DNA of 44,754 bases from Nocardia arthritidis NBRC 100137 (GCF_001612765.1 NZ_BDBB01000054.1:1-44754); one strand, 5' to 3'; shown: positions 1 through 8,635, numbered from the stretch's first letter. Notes: a model not told the origin generated them from the sequence alone. Made by a program: numbers and translations.

Positions 1-167
1 CGGCCGACGAAGGCCAGCAGCTGGTGGTCGGGCGCGCCGACAGGTGCGGACTGTTGGATGGCGAACATGCCGGGCCTGCGGAAGGCGCTGAAGTCCATCG
101 CTTCCATGATGGTCAGCAGGTGTCGGCAGAGGTTCTGGTCGACGCGGTCTTGCTGGGTTGTGCTCAC
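1..167 (-). CDS. Hypothetical protein, cut by the left window edge
   Basis: An open minus-strand frame begins with GTG at 165-167 and runs off the window. It encodes about 55 residues starting MSTTQQDRVDQNLC, with a plausible N-terminal helix and then a Phe/Pro/Gly-rich stretch (FRRPGMFAIQQSAP). An in-frame GTG at 177-179 is an alternative start, with GAGG about 10 bases before it. It lies downstream of the GT87 gene on the same strand, about 70 bases after that gene's stop. I do not recognise the family from the visible part. It is called coding because the amino-acid composition looks natural, unlike the plus-strand frames over it. Confidence 0.5.
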   Translation of the reverse strand, partial: MSTTQQDRVDQNLCRHLLTIMEAMDFSAFRRPGMFAIQQSAPVGAPDHQLLAFVG

Positions 168-238
168 GGCGAGATCCACGCCGTCGGATCCTCGCCACCG
201 CCGGCCGCACCGGCTAGCGGAGCGGCAGCGGGCGTCGT

Positions 239-1558
239 TCAGCGTGACGATGCGGCCGCCGGTCTGCCCACGAACTGGGGCACTCCCGGGTAATCGCGAA
301 ATGTTCGAGACCCCTCGCCGCGCAGCCGCGCCACCGACCACACTGTGGCGCAGAGCAGCAGGCCGTTGCGCATTGTCAGAACAATGACTCCCGGCCAGCT
401 TCCGGTAGCCACCCGGTCGTAGACGAACGGGAATTCCACCTGACTCAGCAGCGCCGTCGCCAGCACGAGCACCACCACAGGCCGCTGCGTGGTGCCCGAG
501 TCGAGCGCGCACACCGCGGCCACCGCCACCGCCCACACCAGGTACTGCGGGCTGAGTACGCGGCTGGTCACCAAGGCGAGCAATACCGCGGCCAATGCGA
601 GATCCGCTGCCGGGGGCCGCATGCGCCACCAGGTGAACAGCAATATCGCGCCGCCGACGACTGCGGCGGCCACGCACCCCCGGGCCGCGGCGGACACCGC
701 GGGCCCGGCCAACTCATCGGCCCCGTAACGGTGCACGATGGTCCACCCGCCGTTCACCAGACGAGCGATCAACAACGGTGTGGCAGCGGCGGATTCGATC
801 TGCAACCCGCGCTTCGACTGGAATTCCAGAAACGACCACGCACCAGGGCCAAGCGCTGTCAAGCCGACGCTCGCCGCCAGACCGGCACCGGCCGCCACCG
901 CGCTCATCCGCCACAGCGTTCGCCGGCGCAACCCCAGCAGAACCACCACCGGCCACACTTTCAGCAAGACGCCCGCAGCAGCGGCCGCGCCCGCCACCGC
1001 GGGCCGGCGCGTCGACCACAGCAGTGCCGCGGCCGCCGTCGCGGCGACGATCAAATCGAATCGGCCGTAACAGACCCGGCCCAGCAATGCCACCCCGACC
1101 GTCCATACCCACGGCCCTGTCTGCGCGACTGCCCGTCCGTCACGGCGTGCGGCCCGGATCAGCAAACTCAGTACGCTCGCGTCCGCCGCGGCGACCAGCG
1201 CGAAGAACAACCAGTTGTAGGCGAACCCGCCGCCGAGCAGCCAAGGCACCGCCAGCAATATCCCCGCTCCGGGCGGATACTGCCACCGCTCGTCGTCCAG
1301 CGGGAAAACACTCCGGCCGACGATGATTTCGGCCCATTCCCGGTACAACGTCAAGTCCGCGGCCGAGGCATCCCAAACGCTGTGCGGCAACACCGTCACC
1401 CCGGTGAACACCACCATCAGTAGCCGAGTAACCACCCACACCAACCACAACGTCGATACCGACGACAGCCCACGCACAACGCCGCAGCCTAACCATCGCC
1501 ACACCTTTCCCCCACAAGACGCAGGCCACGACGAGCAGGCACCGACGCACCGGCACAA
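239..1558 (-). CDS. GT87-type (DUF2029) polyprenol-phosphate-mannose-dependent mannosyltransferase-like membrane protein
   Basis: The predicted protein of up to 439 residues has about 9-11 hydrophobic segments, beginning with a first helix near TLWLVWVVTRLLMVVF. The extracytoplasmic stretch with LTLYREWAEI and FPLDDERWQYPPG is typical of GT-C/GT87 enzymes, which use polyprenyl-phosphomannose to extend mannans and lipoglycans outside the membrane; the loop Asp/Glu residues fit that family. The substrate is not readable from sequence. The 5' end is uncertain. The longest frame starts at a TTG and has an odd Cys-rich leader, while in-frame GTGs at 1502-1504 and 1475-1477 would start just before the first membrane helix. 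Neither has an ideal Shine-Dalgarno sequence. Confidence 0.75.
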   Translation of the reverse strand: MCRCVGACSSWPASCGGKVWRWLGCGVVRGLSSVSTLWLVWVVTRLLMVVFTGVTVLPHSVWDASAADLTLYREWAEIIVGRSVFPLDDERWQYPPGAGILLAVPWLLGGGFAYNWLFFALVAAADASVLSLLIRAARRDGRAVAQTGPWVWTVGVALLGRVCYGRFDLIVAATAAAALLWSTRRPAVAGAAAAAGVLLKVWPVVVLLGLRRRTLWRMSAVAAGAGLAASVGLTALGPGAWSFLEFQSKRGLQIESAAATPLLIARLVNGGWTIVHRYGADELAGPAVSAAARGCVAAAVVGGAILLFTWWRMRPPAADLALAAVLLALVTSRVLSPQYLVWAVAVAAVCALDSGTTQRPVVVLVLATALLSQVEFPFVYDRVATGSWPGVIVLTMRNGLLLCATVWSVARLRGEGSRTFRDYPGVPQFVGRPAAASSR

Positions 1559-1596
1559 CGGATTCCGACCATGCGGTCAGCGGCCGACCTGGCGTG

Positions 1597-2427
1597 TCAG
1601 GGGGCGATCGGCTGGAACGGGCGGGTTTCGTCGTGGCCGAGGCGCACGACGCCGGCCGATGATTCCCGAACCTCGTTCCACTCCCCCGGCAGGTCGCGCA
1701 GCGGCTCGGAGACGACGAATCGCGCCTCCTCGCCGAGCAGGCGGAGAGCTTTCACCTCCGGGTGCAGCGCACGTACTTTCGCGACATCGGTGGAGTAGAA
1801 CAGCGACCGTGATCGCCGTTCCGTGGAATACCGGAAGAACCACATGGATGCGCCGTCGGTGGTCGCGACGGTCATCTGCACCGGGGCCTCGACCTTGTAT
1901 GCGCGACCGACGTCCTCGACGAAGCCGACCGCACGGGCGACCGCGCCGAACGGGTCGTCGACGAGTCCGAAGCTCAGTGCCAGGAAGAAGAGCACTTCCG
2001 AATCCGTGGAACCCTCGATGTCGGCGAACAACGCCGGTTCCACCGCCGTCATCAGATCGCGCTTGAACCCCCGGAAACCGCGCAGCGATCCGTTGTGCAT
2101 CCACAACCACTGCCCGTGACGGAACGGGTGGCAGTTGGTGCGCTGCACCTCGGTTCCGGTCGAGGCGCGCACGTGCGCGAAGAACAGCGCCGTGCGCACC
2201 TGAGCCGCGATCTCACGCAGGTTGCGGTCGTTCCACGCCGGTTCGATGTTCTTGAACATGGCCGGACGCGGGCCTTCGCCGTACCAGCCGATTCCGAAGC
2301 CGTCACCGTTCGTGGTCGTCGCACCGAGCCGGGAGTGCAAGCTCTGATCGATCAACGAATGCGCCGGCCGGAACAAGAGTTCCTCGGCCAGGATCGGCTC
2401 ACCGGAATAAGCCATCCACCTGCACAT
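1597..2427 (-). CDS. Class II glutamine amidotransferase (YafJ/EgtC-like)
   Basis: The protein has 276 residues. The ATG at 2425-2427 is chosen because it puts Cys at position 2 (MCRWMAYSGEP), the N-terminal nucleophile of class II (Ntn) glutaminases after Met removal. An upstream in-frame start would bury it. Further family marks are the NGDGFGIGWYG block, the FFAHVRAS segment, TNCHPFRHGQW followed by MHNGSL, and a DSEVLF segment. It is a stand-alone glutaminase domain of normal length for YafJ/EgtC-like proteins. No ergothioneine genes are beside it, so EgtC itself is not supported. The substrate that receives the ammonia is unknown. It follows rox on the same strand with an 87-base gap. 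Confidence 0.8.
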   Translation of the reverse strand: MCRWMAYSGEPILAEELLFRPAHSLIDQSLHSRLGATTTNGDGFGIGWYGEGPRPAMFKNIEPAWNDRNLREIAAQVRTALFFAHVRASTGTEVQRTNCHPFRHGQWLWMHNGSLRGFRGFKRDLMTAVEPALFADIEGSTDSEVLFFLALSFGLVDDPFGAVARAVGFVEDVGRAYKVEAPVQMTVATTDGASMWFFRYSTERRSRSLFYSTDVAKVRALHPEVKALRLLGEEARFVVSEPLRDLPGEWNEVRESSAGVVRLGHDETRPFQPIAP

Positions 2428-2514
2428 ACATCGATTCAAGCAAAGCAGGCGGCGTTCGGCCACCAGCATCGGCGCCCAGACCGCTGGTCGCCGTCTCGGA
2501 TCATGACCGCACGC

Positions 2515-3948
2515 TCAGCCGACGGGGGCGCCGAACCACTTCGGCAGCTGGCCGAGCAACTCCTGCTGATCTTCACCGACCCACGCCACATGACCGTCCG
2601 GACGCAACAGCACCGCGGGCACCTCCAGTTCCTCGCTGACGTCGACGACGTGGTCGACGCGATCCGCCCAGCCCGTCACCGACAGCAGGCCGGTCTGGTC
2701 GAGCAGCAGCCCGCGGCCGCCGTGCATCCGCTCGTAGAGGCGCCCCCGCTTCAACGCCACGTCCCGCATCCGCCTGCCGAGCAAGTCGTGCCCCTCACCG
2801 AGGTCGTAGCGAACCCCGACCGCGGTGATCATCTCGGTGACGTACCGGTTCACCTCCTCGAAGTCCATCAGCTTCGAGAACAGCTCCCGCAGCGCGGTCG
2901 CACCCGGATCGGCCCCCATCAGGGTGATCTGCGCGCGGGTGTTCTCCAGCACGCGCGCGCCCACCGGGTGCCGTTCGGTGTGGTAACTGTCCAGCAGTCC
3001 CTCCGGCGCCCATCCGTCGACCTCGGCGGCCAGTTTCCAGCCGAGGTTGAACGCGTCCTGGATCCCGAGGTTGAGCCCCTGCCCACCGGTCGGCGGGTGG
3101 ATGTGCGCCGCATCGCCGGCCAGCAGCACCCGGCCGACCCGGTAGCGCTCGGCCTGCCGAGTGGCATCGCCGAACCGGGACAGCCAACGCGGCGCCCGCG
3201 CGCCGAAGTCGGTGCCCGCGAAGGTGCGCAGTTGCTGTTTGAACTCCTCGAACGTCGGTGCGGCCGCACGATCATCGCTCACCCCGGCGGCGGGCACGAC
3301 GATGCGGTACACACCGTCCTCGTGCTCGACGGCGGCGGCCCCGAACCGCTTCTGGGTCTGGTGGACCTCCGCGACGATCGCGGCCACCGCCGCCGGGTCC
3401 TCGGTCAACTCCATCACGCCCAGCAGCGTCTCGACCTTGGTCGGCTCGCCGGGGAAACCCACGCCCAGCAGTTTGCGCACGGTGCTGCGAGCGCCGTCGC
3501 ATCCGACGAGGTAGCGCGCACCCAAGTGCGTCCCGTCCGCCAGTTCTACGGTCACCCCGCCTTCGTCCTGGGTCAGCCCCACCAGTTCGCAGCCGCGGCG
3601 GATCTCGGCGCCGAGTTCGAGAGCACGCTCGTTCAGCAGCCGTTCGGTGACCGTCTGCGGATTGGCGAGACCGTAGGGGTGCGCCGTGTCCATCCGGTCC
3701 GGCCACGGCTTCACGATGCCGCCGAAGAGACCGCCGACCTGGAACTTCTTACTGACCGCGAGGAACCTGTCCAGCAGGCCGCGCTGGTCCATCATCTCGA
3801 CGCTGCGCGCGTGCAGTCCCTGCCCCCGGGACCGCTCGGTGAGCTCCGCCTCCTTCTCCAGCACCAGCGTGTGCACGCCGTGCAGCCGCAACTCGCAGGC
3901 CAGCATCAATCCGGTCGGTCCGCCGCCGGCGACGATCACATCGATCAC
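2515..3948 (-). CDS. rox: Rifampicin monooxygenase, FAD-dependent (Rox family)
   Basis: The protein has 477 residues. The start is GTG at 3946-3948, with GGAG six bases upstream, giving MIDVIVAGGGPTGLMLA. It is a group A flavoprotein hydroxylase: the Rossmann GxGxxG lies at about residues 8-13, the DG motif in YLVGCDGARSTVRK, and the GD motif in LLAGDAAHIHPPTGGQG near residue 285. The C-terminal thioredoxin-like domain ends in WFGAPVG. N-terminal blocks such as SRGQGLHARSVEMMDQRGLLDRFL and the length match the Nocardia Rox proteins I recall. Rox oxidises the rifamycin naphthoquinone and linearises the ansa bridge, giving resistance. The rifamycin-associated-element-like palindrome 113 bases upstream supports this over a generic pheA/tfdB-type hydroxylase. 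Confidence 0.85.
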   Translation of the reverse strand: MIDVIVAGGGPTGLMLACELRLHGVHTLVLEKEAELTERSRGQGLHARSVEMMDQRGLLDRFLAVSKKFQVGGLFGGIVKPWPDRMDTAHPYGLANPQTVTERLLNERALELGAEIRRGCELVGLTQDEGGVTVELADGTHLGARYLVGCDGARSTVRKLLGVGFPGEPTKVETLLGVMELTEDPAAVAAIVAEVHQTQKRFGAAAVEHEDGVYRIVVPAAGVSDDRAAAPTFEEFKQQLRTFAGTDFGARAPRWLSRFGDATRQAERYRVGRVLLAGDAAHIHPPTGGQGLNLGIQDAFNLGWKLAAEVDGWAPEGLLDSYHTERHPVGARVLENTRAQITLMGADPGATALRELFSKLMDFEEVNRYVTEMITAVGVRYDLGEGHDLLGRRMRDVALKRGRLYERMHGGRGLLLDQTGLLSVTGWADRVDHVVDVSEELEVPAVLLRPDGHVAWVGEDQQELLGQLPKWFGAPVG

Positions 3949-4060
3949 ACAAACTCCATCCCTGTATCCCGCGAAACCCATTCGGAGCCGAAGCGCACAT
4001 ACCCCGCGAATCCTGGATTTCCGCAGGTTGTGGCTTCGGCTGGAGATTGTGCAGCACGAC

Positions 4061-4083
4061 CGGGGCCTTGCCGCAAGGCCCCG
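4061..4083 (-). promoter_or_regulatory. Rifamycin-associated element (RAE)-like palindrome upstream of rox
   Basis: A perfect inverted repeat has 11-base arms (CGGGGCCTTGC and its complement) around a single central base. It lies 113 bases before the rox start and after the modC terminator. The literature describes a roughly 19-bp inverted repeat, the RAE, upstream of rifamycin-inactivating genes in actinobacteria. This GGGGCCTTGC-type palindrome in front of rox fits that description in position and character. The exact consensus was recalled, not checked. Confidence 0.7.
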
Positions 4084-4105
4084 GGTGCGACATATGTTGA
4101 AAGTG

Positions 4106-4128
4106 GCAAGGAGTGCAAGACTCCTTGC
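4106..4128 (-). terminator. Terminator hairpin of the mod operon
   Basis: GCAAGGAGT and ACTCCTTGC form a perfect 9-bp stem with a 5-base loop, 28 bases after the modC stop codon. There is no strong U tract, as is common in actinobacteria. It separates modC from the rox control region. Confidence 0.55.
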
Positions 4129-4160
4129 CTCCGCTTTCTCACGGCCTCCGCTTTCTCACG
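4127..4160. repeat. 17-bp tandem duplication across the modC stop
   Basis: GCCTCCGCTTTCTCACG occurs twice back to back, at 4127-4143 and 4144-4160, with no mismatch. The right copy contains the modC stop codon (4156-4158). The left copy touches the terminator hairpin. Confidence 0.9.
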
Positions 4161-5205
4161 CCGGGTACGCACGCGTTTCGGTGGCCTTCACCGCGGCCCA
4201 CAGCCGCTGTCCCGGATGTAGCCGCAACTCGGCGACGGTGGCCGGTGTGATGTCGGCGAGTACGGGCGGGGTGCCGTCGAGACGAATCCGCGTGATGTGC
4301 GCGTGTTGCTCGATACCGGTAATGGTGACCGGCCAGCAGTTGCGTGGGCTGCCCACGGGTTGTCGCGGATGCAGGCCGACGGCGTTCGGGCCGAAAGCCA
4401 CATGGACCCGCCCCTGCGCGGGGTCGGCGATGGTGATGCTGCCGCCCCCGTCCAGGTCGACGAGCGTGCCACGCGCGGTGCCGCGGTAGAGGTTCAGCCC
4501 CATCAGCGTGGCCACGTAATCCGATCGGGGCCGCGCCGCCACTTGCGCGGGCGGTCCTTGCTGGACGATCGCGCCGTCCTCGAGGATGACCAGCCGGTCG
4601 GCCAGGACCATCGCGTCGAGCGGGTCATGGGTGACCAGCACGGTGTGGCCAGGGTAGTCGCGCAGATGGTGGGCGAGGTCGGAGCGCACGTGCAGCTTGG
4701 TGCCGGCGTCCAGCGCGGCGAGTGGCTCGTCGAGCAGCAAAAGCTGTGGTTCGGTGACCAGCGCGCGGGCCAATGCGACCCGTTGCGCCTGCCCGCCCGA
4801 CAGCGCTCGCGGTTTGCGCTCCGCGAAATCCGCCAGTCCGACCCGGTCGAGCCAGCGGGTGGCCTGCGCGCGGGCGGCAGCGCGCCGATACCCCCTGGCG
4901 CGCAGCCCGAAGGCGACGTTCTCCAGTGCCGACAGATGCCCGAACAGCAGGTAGTCCTGGAACACGACACCCACCCGCCTGCGTTCGGCGGGCACGAAAA
5001 TCGACGGTGGCGCGTCCCAGGTGGTTCCGTCCAACCGGATGTGCCCGCCGGTCAACGCGATCAGTCCCGCCAGGGCGCGCAGGGCAGTGGTCTTGCCCGC
5101 TCCGTTCGGACCCAGCAGGGCGACCACCTCCCCCGGTTCGGCGACCAGGGGCAGCTCCAGCGCGAAGCGCCCTCGGTCGATCCGCAGGTCGGCCTCCAAG
5201 CTCAT
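4156..5205 (-). CDS. modC: Molybdate ABC transporter ATP-binding protein ModC
   Basis: The protein has 349 residues. The ATG at 5203-5205 overlaps the modB stop (ATGA) and has GGGGAGC upstream, so it is preferred to an in-frame ATG 18 bases earlier. Walker A is GPNGAGKTT (residues 32-40). There is a Q-loop in VFQDYLLF, the signature LSGGQAQRVALARAL, Walker B LLLLDEP, and the switch His in VTHDP. A C-terminal TOBE/Mop-like domain (about 285-345) distinguishes ModC from short ABC ATPases. It energises uptake through ModB. It is the last gene of a coupled operon (regulator, modA, modB, modC). Confidence 0.9.
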   Translation of the reverse strand: MSLEADLRIDRGRFALELPLVAEPGEVVALLGPNGAGKTTALRALAGLIALTGGHIRLDGTTWDAPPSIFVPAERRRVGVVFQDYLLFGHLSALENVAFGLRARGYRRAAARAQATRWLDRVGLADFAERKPRALSGGQAQRVALARALVTEPQLLLLDEPLAALDAGTKLHVRSDLAHHLRDYPGHTVLVTHDPLDAMVLADRLVILEDGAIVQQGPPAQVAARPRSDYVATLMGLNLYRGTARGTLVDLDGGGSITIADPAQGRVHVAFGPNAVGLHPRQPVGSPRNCWPVTITGIEQHAHITRIRLDGTPPVLADITPATVAELRLHPGQRLWAAVKATETRAYPA

Positions 5206-6014
5206 ACCGCTCCCCGGATCCACCGTTCGCGCAACGCGACCAGCACGGCGACCGAGACGGCCAGCAACACCAGGCTGAGCACGATCGCGGCGTCCGGATC
5301 GGTCTCCAGCGCGAGATAGACCGCCAGCGGCATAGTGGTGGTACGGCCCGGGAAGTTGCCCGCGAAGGTGATGGTGGCGCCGAACTCACCGAGTGCACGC
5401 GCCCAGCACAGCACCGAACCCGCGATGACACCGGGCAGGACCGACGGCAACGTGACCCGGCGGAAGGCATACCAGCGGGTGGCGCCGAGCGTGGCGGCCG
5501 CCTCCTCGACGCGCGGATCAGCCGCCCGCAGGGCTCCTTCGACGGAGATCACCAGAAAGGGCATGGCCACGAATGCTTCGGCCACGACCACCCCGGCGGT
5601 GGTGAACGGCAGCGAGACATCGAACCATTCGTAGAGGTACCGTCCGATCAGCCCGCGTCGCCCCAGCACCAGCAGCAGCGCGACACCACCGACCACCGGC
5701 GGCAACACCAGCGGCACGGTGACCAAGGCGCGGATCAGCCCGCGCCCCGGCAGTTCGGCGCGCGCGAGTACCCATGCCAGCGGAATGCCCAGAACCAAGC
5801 AGATCGCCGTGGCCACGGTCGCGCACACCAGCGAAAGCCGCAGCGCCCGGCCGACTTCGGCACTGAACAGCCGATCCGGCATGGTCGCCCACGGCGCTCG
5901 CGACAGCAGCCCGATCAGCGGGACGACCAGGAACGCCAGCCCACAGACGGCGGGCAGCATCAGCGCGACCGGTCGCCGCCCGAGTACGGCCCGCCGACGC
6001 GAGGGCGCGATCAC
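5202..6014 (-). CDS. modB: Molybdate ABC transporter permease ModB
   Basis: The protein has 270 residues and about five to six membrane helices. The start GTG at 6012-6014 overlaps the modA stop (GTGA), so the two are translationally coupled. The cytoplasmic EAA loop reads EEAAATLGATRWYAFRRVTLP followed by a Gly-containing helix, the coupling site for ModC. ARALGEFGATITFAGN in the C-terminal part is characteristic of ModB/CysT-type permeases. Its position between modA and modC settles the substrate class as molybdate or tungstate. Confidence 0.92.
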   Translation of the reverse strand: MIAPSRRRAVLGRRPVALMLPAVCGLAFLVVPLIGLLSRAPWATMPDRLFSAEVGRALRLSLVCATVATAICLVLGIPLAWVLARAELPGRGLIRALVTVPLVLPPVVGGVALLLVLGRRGLIGRYLYEWFDVSLPFTTAGVVVAEAFVAMPFLVISVEGALRAADPRVEEAAATLGATRWYAFRRVTLPSVLPGVIAGSVLCWARALGEFGATITFAGNFPGRTTTMPLAVYLALETDPDAAIVLSLVLLAVSVAVLVALRERWIRGAV

Positions 6015-6790
6015 GGGGTGTCGAACCCTGCCGCGGCGAAGACCGACTCGGCCTCCTTCGAGGTCACGAACTCGACGAACGCCGCGGCGGCCGCCGCGTT
6101 CGGCGCGTGCGCCAGCGGCGCGACCGGGTAGTCGTTGATCGCCTTGGCCGATTCCGGGAAGTCGATGCCCTCGACCTTGTCTCCCGCCGCCTCGACGTCG
6201 GTGCGATAGACCAGTGCGGCGTCGACCTCACCGAGGGTGACTTTGGTCAGGACCGCCTTCACGTCCTGCTCGCGGGTATCGGGCCGCGGTGTGATGCCCG
6301 CGGTCTGGAACACCGTCTCGGCCGCGGCACCACAGGGCACCTGCTCCGCGCACAAGGCGAGCTTCGGCTCGGTCCTGCCGAAATCGGCCAGCCCGGTGAT
6401 ATGCCCGGGATTGCCTTTCGGGACCGCGATCTCGAGCCGGTTGCGCACGAAAGTGACCGGCGTGGCGGTGACCGAACCTTTGTCGCGAACCTGCTGCATG
6501 TTCTTCGGCGCGGCCGAGGCGAACACGTCGGCCGGTGCGCCTTGGTCGATCTGTTCGGCCAGGGCGGAACTCGCGCCGAAGCTGAAGACCACCTCGATAC
6601 CCGGGTGCGCGGCCTCGAACTGTTCGCCGAGTTCGCCGAACGTCTCGGTCAGCGAAGCGGCGGCGAACACGGTCACCGTGCCCGACACATGCTGGGCGTC
6701 GGCGTGCCCGCTCGTGTCGCCGGAACCACAGCCCGCCGTGGTCACGACAGCCAGCACGGTCGCGGCCGCGACACCCCATTTGCGAATCAT
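6011..6790 (-). CDS. modA: Molybdate-binding lipoprotein ModA
   Basis: The protein has 259 residues. There are two in-frame ATGs, at 6794-6796 and 6788-6790. The second has GAGG six bases upstream, the first has it directly abutting, so the second is chosen. The signal peptide ends in a lipobox, VTTAGC, with lipidated Cys21. The mature part begins with the ModA hallmark VTVFAAASLTETFGEL and includes FSFGASSALAEQIDQGAPADVFASA, the oxyanion-binding loop region with Ser and Ala backbone donors. It captures molybdate at the outer membrane face for ModBC. It starts 11 bases after the stop of the HTH/TOBE regulator. Confidence 0.92.
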   Translation of the reverse strand: MIRKWGVAAATVLAVVTTAGCGSGDTSGHADAQHVSGTVTVFAAASLTETFGELGEQFEAAHPGIEVVFSFGASSALAEQIDQGAPADVFASAAPKNMQQVRDKGSVTATPVTFVRNRLEIAVPKGNPGHITGLADFGRTEPKLALCAEQVPCGAAAETVFQTAGITPRPDTREQDVKAVLTKVTLGEVDAALVYRTDVEAAGDKVEGIDFPESAKAINDYPVAPLAHAPNAAAAAAFVEFVTSKEAESVFAAAGFDTP

Positions 6791-6801
6791 GCTCATCCTC
6801 G

Positions 6802-7212
6802 TCAACTTTCCGGTATCTCCACGACGACGTGCGTGGATTTCACCGACGCGACAGCGATGCTGCCGACTTCCAGACCGAGCTCGTCGACCGATTCCCGGCT
6901 CAGCAGCGACACCAGTCGGAACGGTCCGGCCTGCATCTCCACCTGCGCCATCACGGTGTCCTTGACCACCCGGGTCACGATTCCGCGCATCCGGTTGCGG
7001 GCCGAGGCCGCCACCGTCGCCCCGGGTGCGGGCGCATCGGCATTGGCCCGCAGGAATTGGGCGAGCTCGCGGCCGCTGACACCCTTGCGGCCGCTGTCGA
7101 GCTGAATCGCGGTCAGACGGCCCTGATCGATCCATCGACGCACCGTGTCGTCGCTGACCCCCAGCAACGCGGCCACTTCACTGATCCGTAGATTCGACAC
7201 GAAGTACAGCAT
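6802..7212 (-). CDS. HTH/TOBE molybdate-responsive regulator of the mod operon
   Basis: The protein has 136 residues from ATG 7210-7212; GTG at 7198-7200 is an alternative. The N-terminus is a MerR/excisionase-type helix-turn-helix (LRISEVAALLGVSDDTVRRWIDQGRL). The C-terminal half, SARNRMRGIVTRVVKDTVMAQVEMQAG to the end, is one TOBE/Mop molybdate-binding domain. This short HTH plus single-Mop layout is common next to actinobacterial modABC and is thought to replace the enterobacterial ModE. It leads the operon, so autoregulation is likely. A perfect 10-bp palindrome GCGATATCGC lies at 7250-7259 in the divergent promoter region shared with the PucR gene, a possible site. Confidence 0.8.
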   Translation of the reverse strand: MLYFVSNLRISEVAALLGVSDDTVRRWIDQGRLTAIQLDSGRKGVSGRELAQFLRANADAPAPGATVAASARNRMRGIVTRVVKDTVMAQVEMQAGPFRLVSLLSRESVDELGLEVGSIAVASVKSTHVVVEIPES

Positions 7213-7406
7213 ATTGCCGCATCCACGGCATTGATAACCGATGGCAGCCGCGATATCGCCGCGAGCGGTGGCGCTGTCTCGCCGGAAGGTCGAGTACGGG
7301 GGTGAGACCACCCGGTCCATCGCACCGGTTCGTCGGCTATACCGTCGTGGTAAGCCGCCGCTCGCGTAGTCGTCGCGCACGGCCGATGAGAAGGACCTCT
7401 AGCGAC

Positions 7407-8603
7407 ATGTCGACATCGAAGAAGGCGATTCCGCGAACGCGCAGCCGGGAGCTGGCGGCCGCCTGTCGTGCGGACATCCCGGCGCTGACCGATCGGCTGA
7501 TCTCGGAGATCTTCACCGACAATCCCGAGTGGACCGACTATTCGACGGTTGCCCGCGCCGACCTCGTCGACGGCTGCCGCCGCTACGTGACCCGCATCCT
7601 CGACCTGCTGGGCACTCCGGCCACCGCGTTCGACGACGAGGTCGCCGCGTCCATCGGCCGCCGCCGCGCCGAACAGGGTGTGCCGCTGGAAGCCATGCTG
7701 CGCACCTTCCGGCTCGGCGGCCGGATCGTGTGGGAGGTCTTGCTCGACAAGGCAGACGAACTCGCTCCCGGCGAGATCCGTGCCGCGGGCACCGGGTTGT
7801 GGGCCGTGATCGACGCGCTGTCCTCGTCCCTGGTCACGTCCTACCGGAATACCGAACTCGAGCAGCTGCGCAGCGACGAGCGCCGCAGGCATGCCCTGAT
7901 CGAGGACCTGCTCGCGGGCCGAGCCCACGACACCACCTTCGCCGCCCGCGCCGCGCGTGAGTTGAACCTTCCGGCCGGTAGCGCCTTCCTCGTCGTGGTC
8001 GCCTGCGGCGAAGGCGAGGCGGTGCAGACCGGCACAGAGACCGCGTTGGCCGCGGTCGGTATCCGTTCGGTGTGGCACGATCGCGTCGACTCGACGGTCG
8101 GGCTGATAGCGGTCGAGCGCCACGACGTCGACTCCGTTCTGCGCCGGATCGAACCGCATATCCGCGGACGAGCAGGCGCCTCACCGACAGTCGGCGGACT
8201 GGCGCAGGTCGGCACCGCGCACGGCTGGGCACTGCTGACCCTGCAGACCTTGCCCCTGGACGCGACCGGGCTCGTGCCGCTGCATGAGCGCTTCCAGCAC
8301 GCACTGCTCGTACGCTCGGCCGACCTGACCGACATGCTGGTCACGCACACTCTCGGTCCGGTTCTGGCACTGCCCGCGGCCGAACGCGCGACCTTGCTCG
8401 ACACCCTGGCGGCCTGGTTGACGCACGACTGCTCCGCGGCCCACGCCGCGACACGACTGCATTGCCACCGCAACACTGTCATCAATCGGCTGCACCGCAT
8501 CTCGACCTTGCTCGGGCGCCCGCTCGAAGGCCGGCGCGACTATGTGGAACTGTCACTGGCACTGGCCGCGCTCGACCTCGCCCGAGCGTCGGACGGAACC
8601 TGA
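7407..8603 (+). CDS. PucR/CdaR-family transcriptional regulator
   Basis: The protein has 398 residues from ATG 7407, with AAGGA about 11 bases upstream. The N-terminal half is a helical sensor region (RsbRD-like: FDDEVAASIGRRRAEQGVPLEAMLRTFRLGGRIVWE), followed by a GGDEF-like middle part. The C-terminus carries the PucR HTH_30: DCSAAHAATRLHCHRNTVINRLHRISTLLGRPL. PucR proteins usually control a neighbouring catabolic operon. Here the gene is divergent from the molybdate regulator and ends 156 bases before the E3-E1-E2 operon, with a palindrome in between. Control of that operon is therefore the most likely role, but this is inference. Confidence 0.85.
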   Translation: MSTSKKAIPRTRSRELAAACRADIPALTDRLISEIFTDNPEWTDYSTVARADLVDGCRRYVTRILDLLGTPATAFDDEVAASIGRRRAEQGVPLEAMLRTFRLGGRIVWEVLLDKADELAPGEIRAAGTGLWAVIDALSSSLVTSYRNTELEQLRSDERRRHALIEDLLAGRAHDTTFAARAARELNLPAGSAFLVVVACGEGEAVQTGTETALAAVGIRSVWHDRVDSTVGLIAVERHDVDSVLRRIEPHIRGRAGASPTVGGLAQVGTAHGWALLTLQTLPLDATGLVPLHERFQHALLVRSADLTDMLVTHTLGPVLALPAAERATLLDTLAAWLTHDCSAAHAATRLHCHRNTVINRLHRISTLLGRPLEGRRDYVELSLALAALDLARASDGT

Positions 8604-8614
8604 TCCTGTCGGAC

Positions 8615-8635
8615 GATTGGGCGCAGCGCCCAATC
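8615..8635. promoter_or_regulatory. 21-bp palindrome between pucR-type gene and the dehydrogenase operon
   Basis: GATTGGGCGC and GCGCCCAATC are perfect 10-base arms around one central A, starting 12 bases after the regulator stop. With one central base it is better suited as a dimer operator than as a hairpin, though a terminator role for the regulator gene cannot be excluded. A possible -35 (TTGTCT, 8666-8671) with a weak -10 (8689-8694) lies downstream, ahead of the lpd-type gene. Confidence 0.6.

Noticed and set aside
2095..4221. Long plus-strand open frame over rox and the amidotransferase gene
   Set aside because: It is antisense to rox (full Rox motifs on the minus strand). Its His/Arg/Gln/Pro-rich composition is typical of GC-rich shadows.
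4773..6131. Long plus-strand frame over modC and modB
   Set aside because: Low-complexity Arg/Pro/Gln sequence, antisense to clear ModB and ModC motifs.
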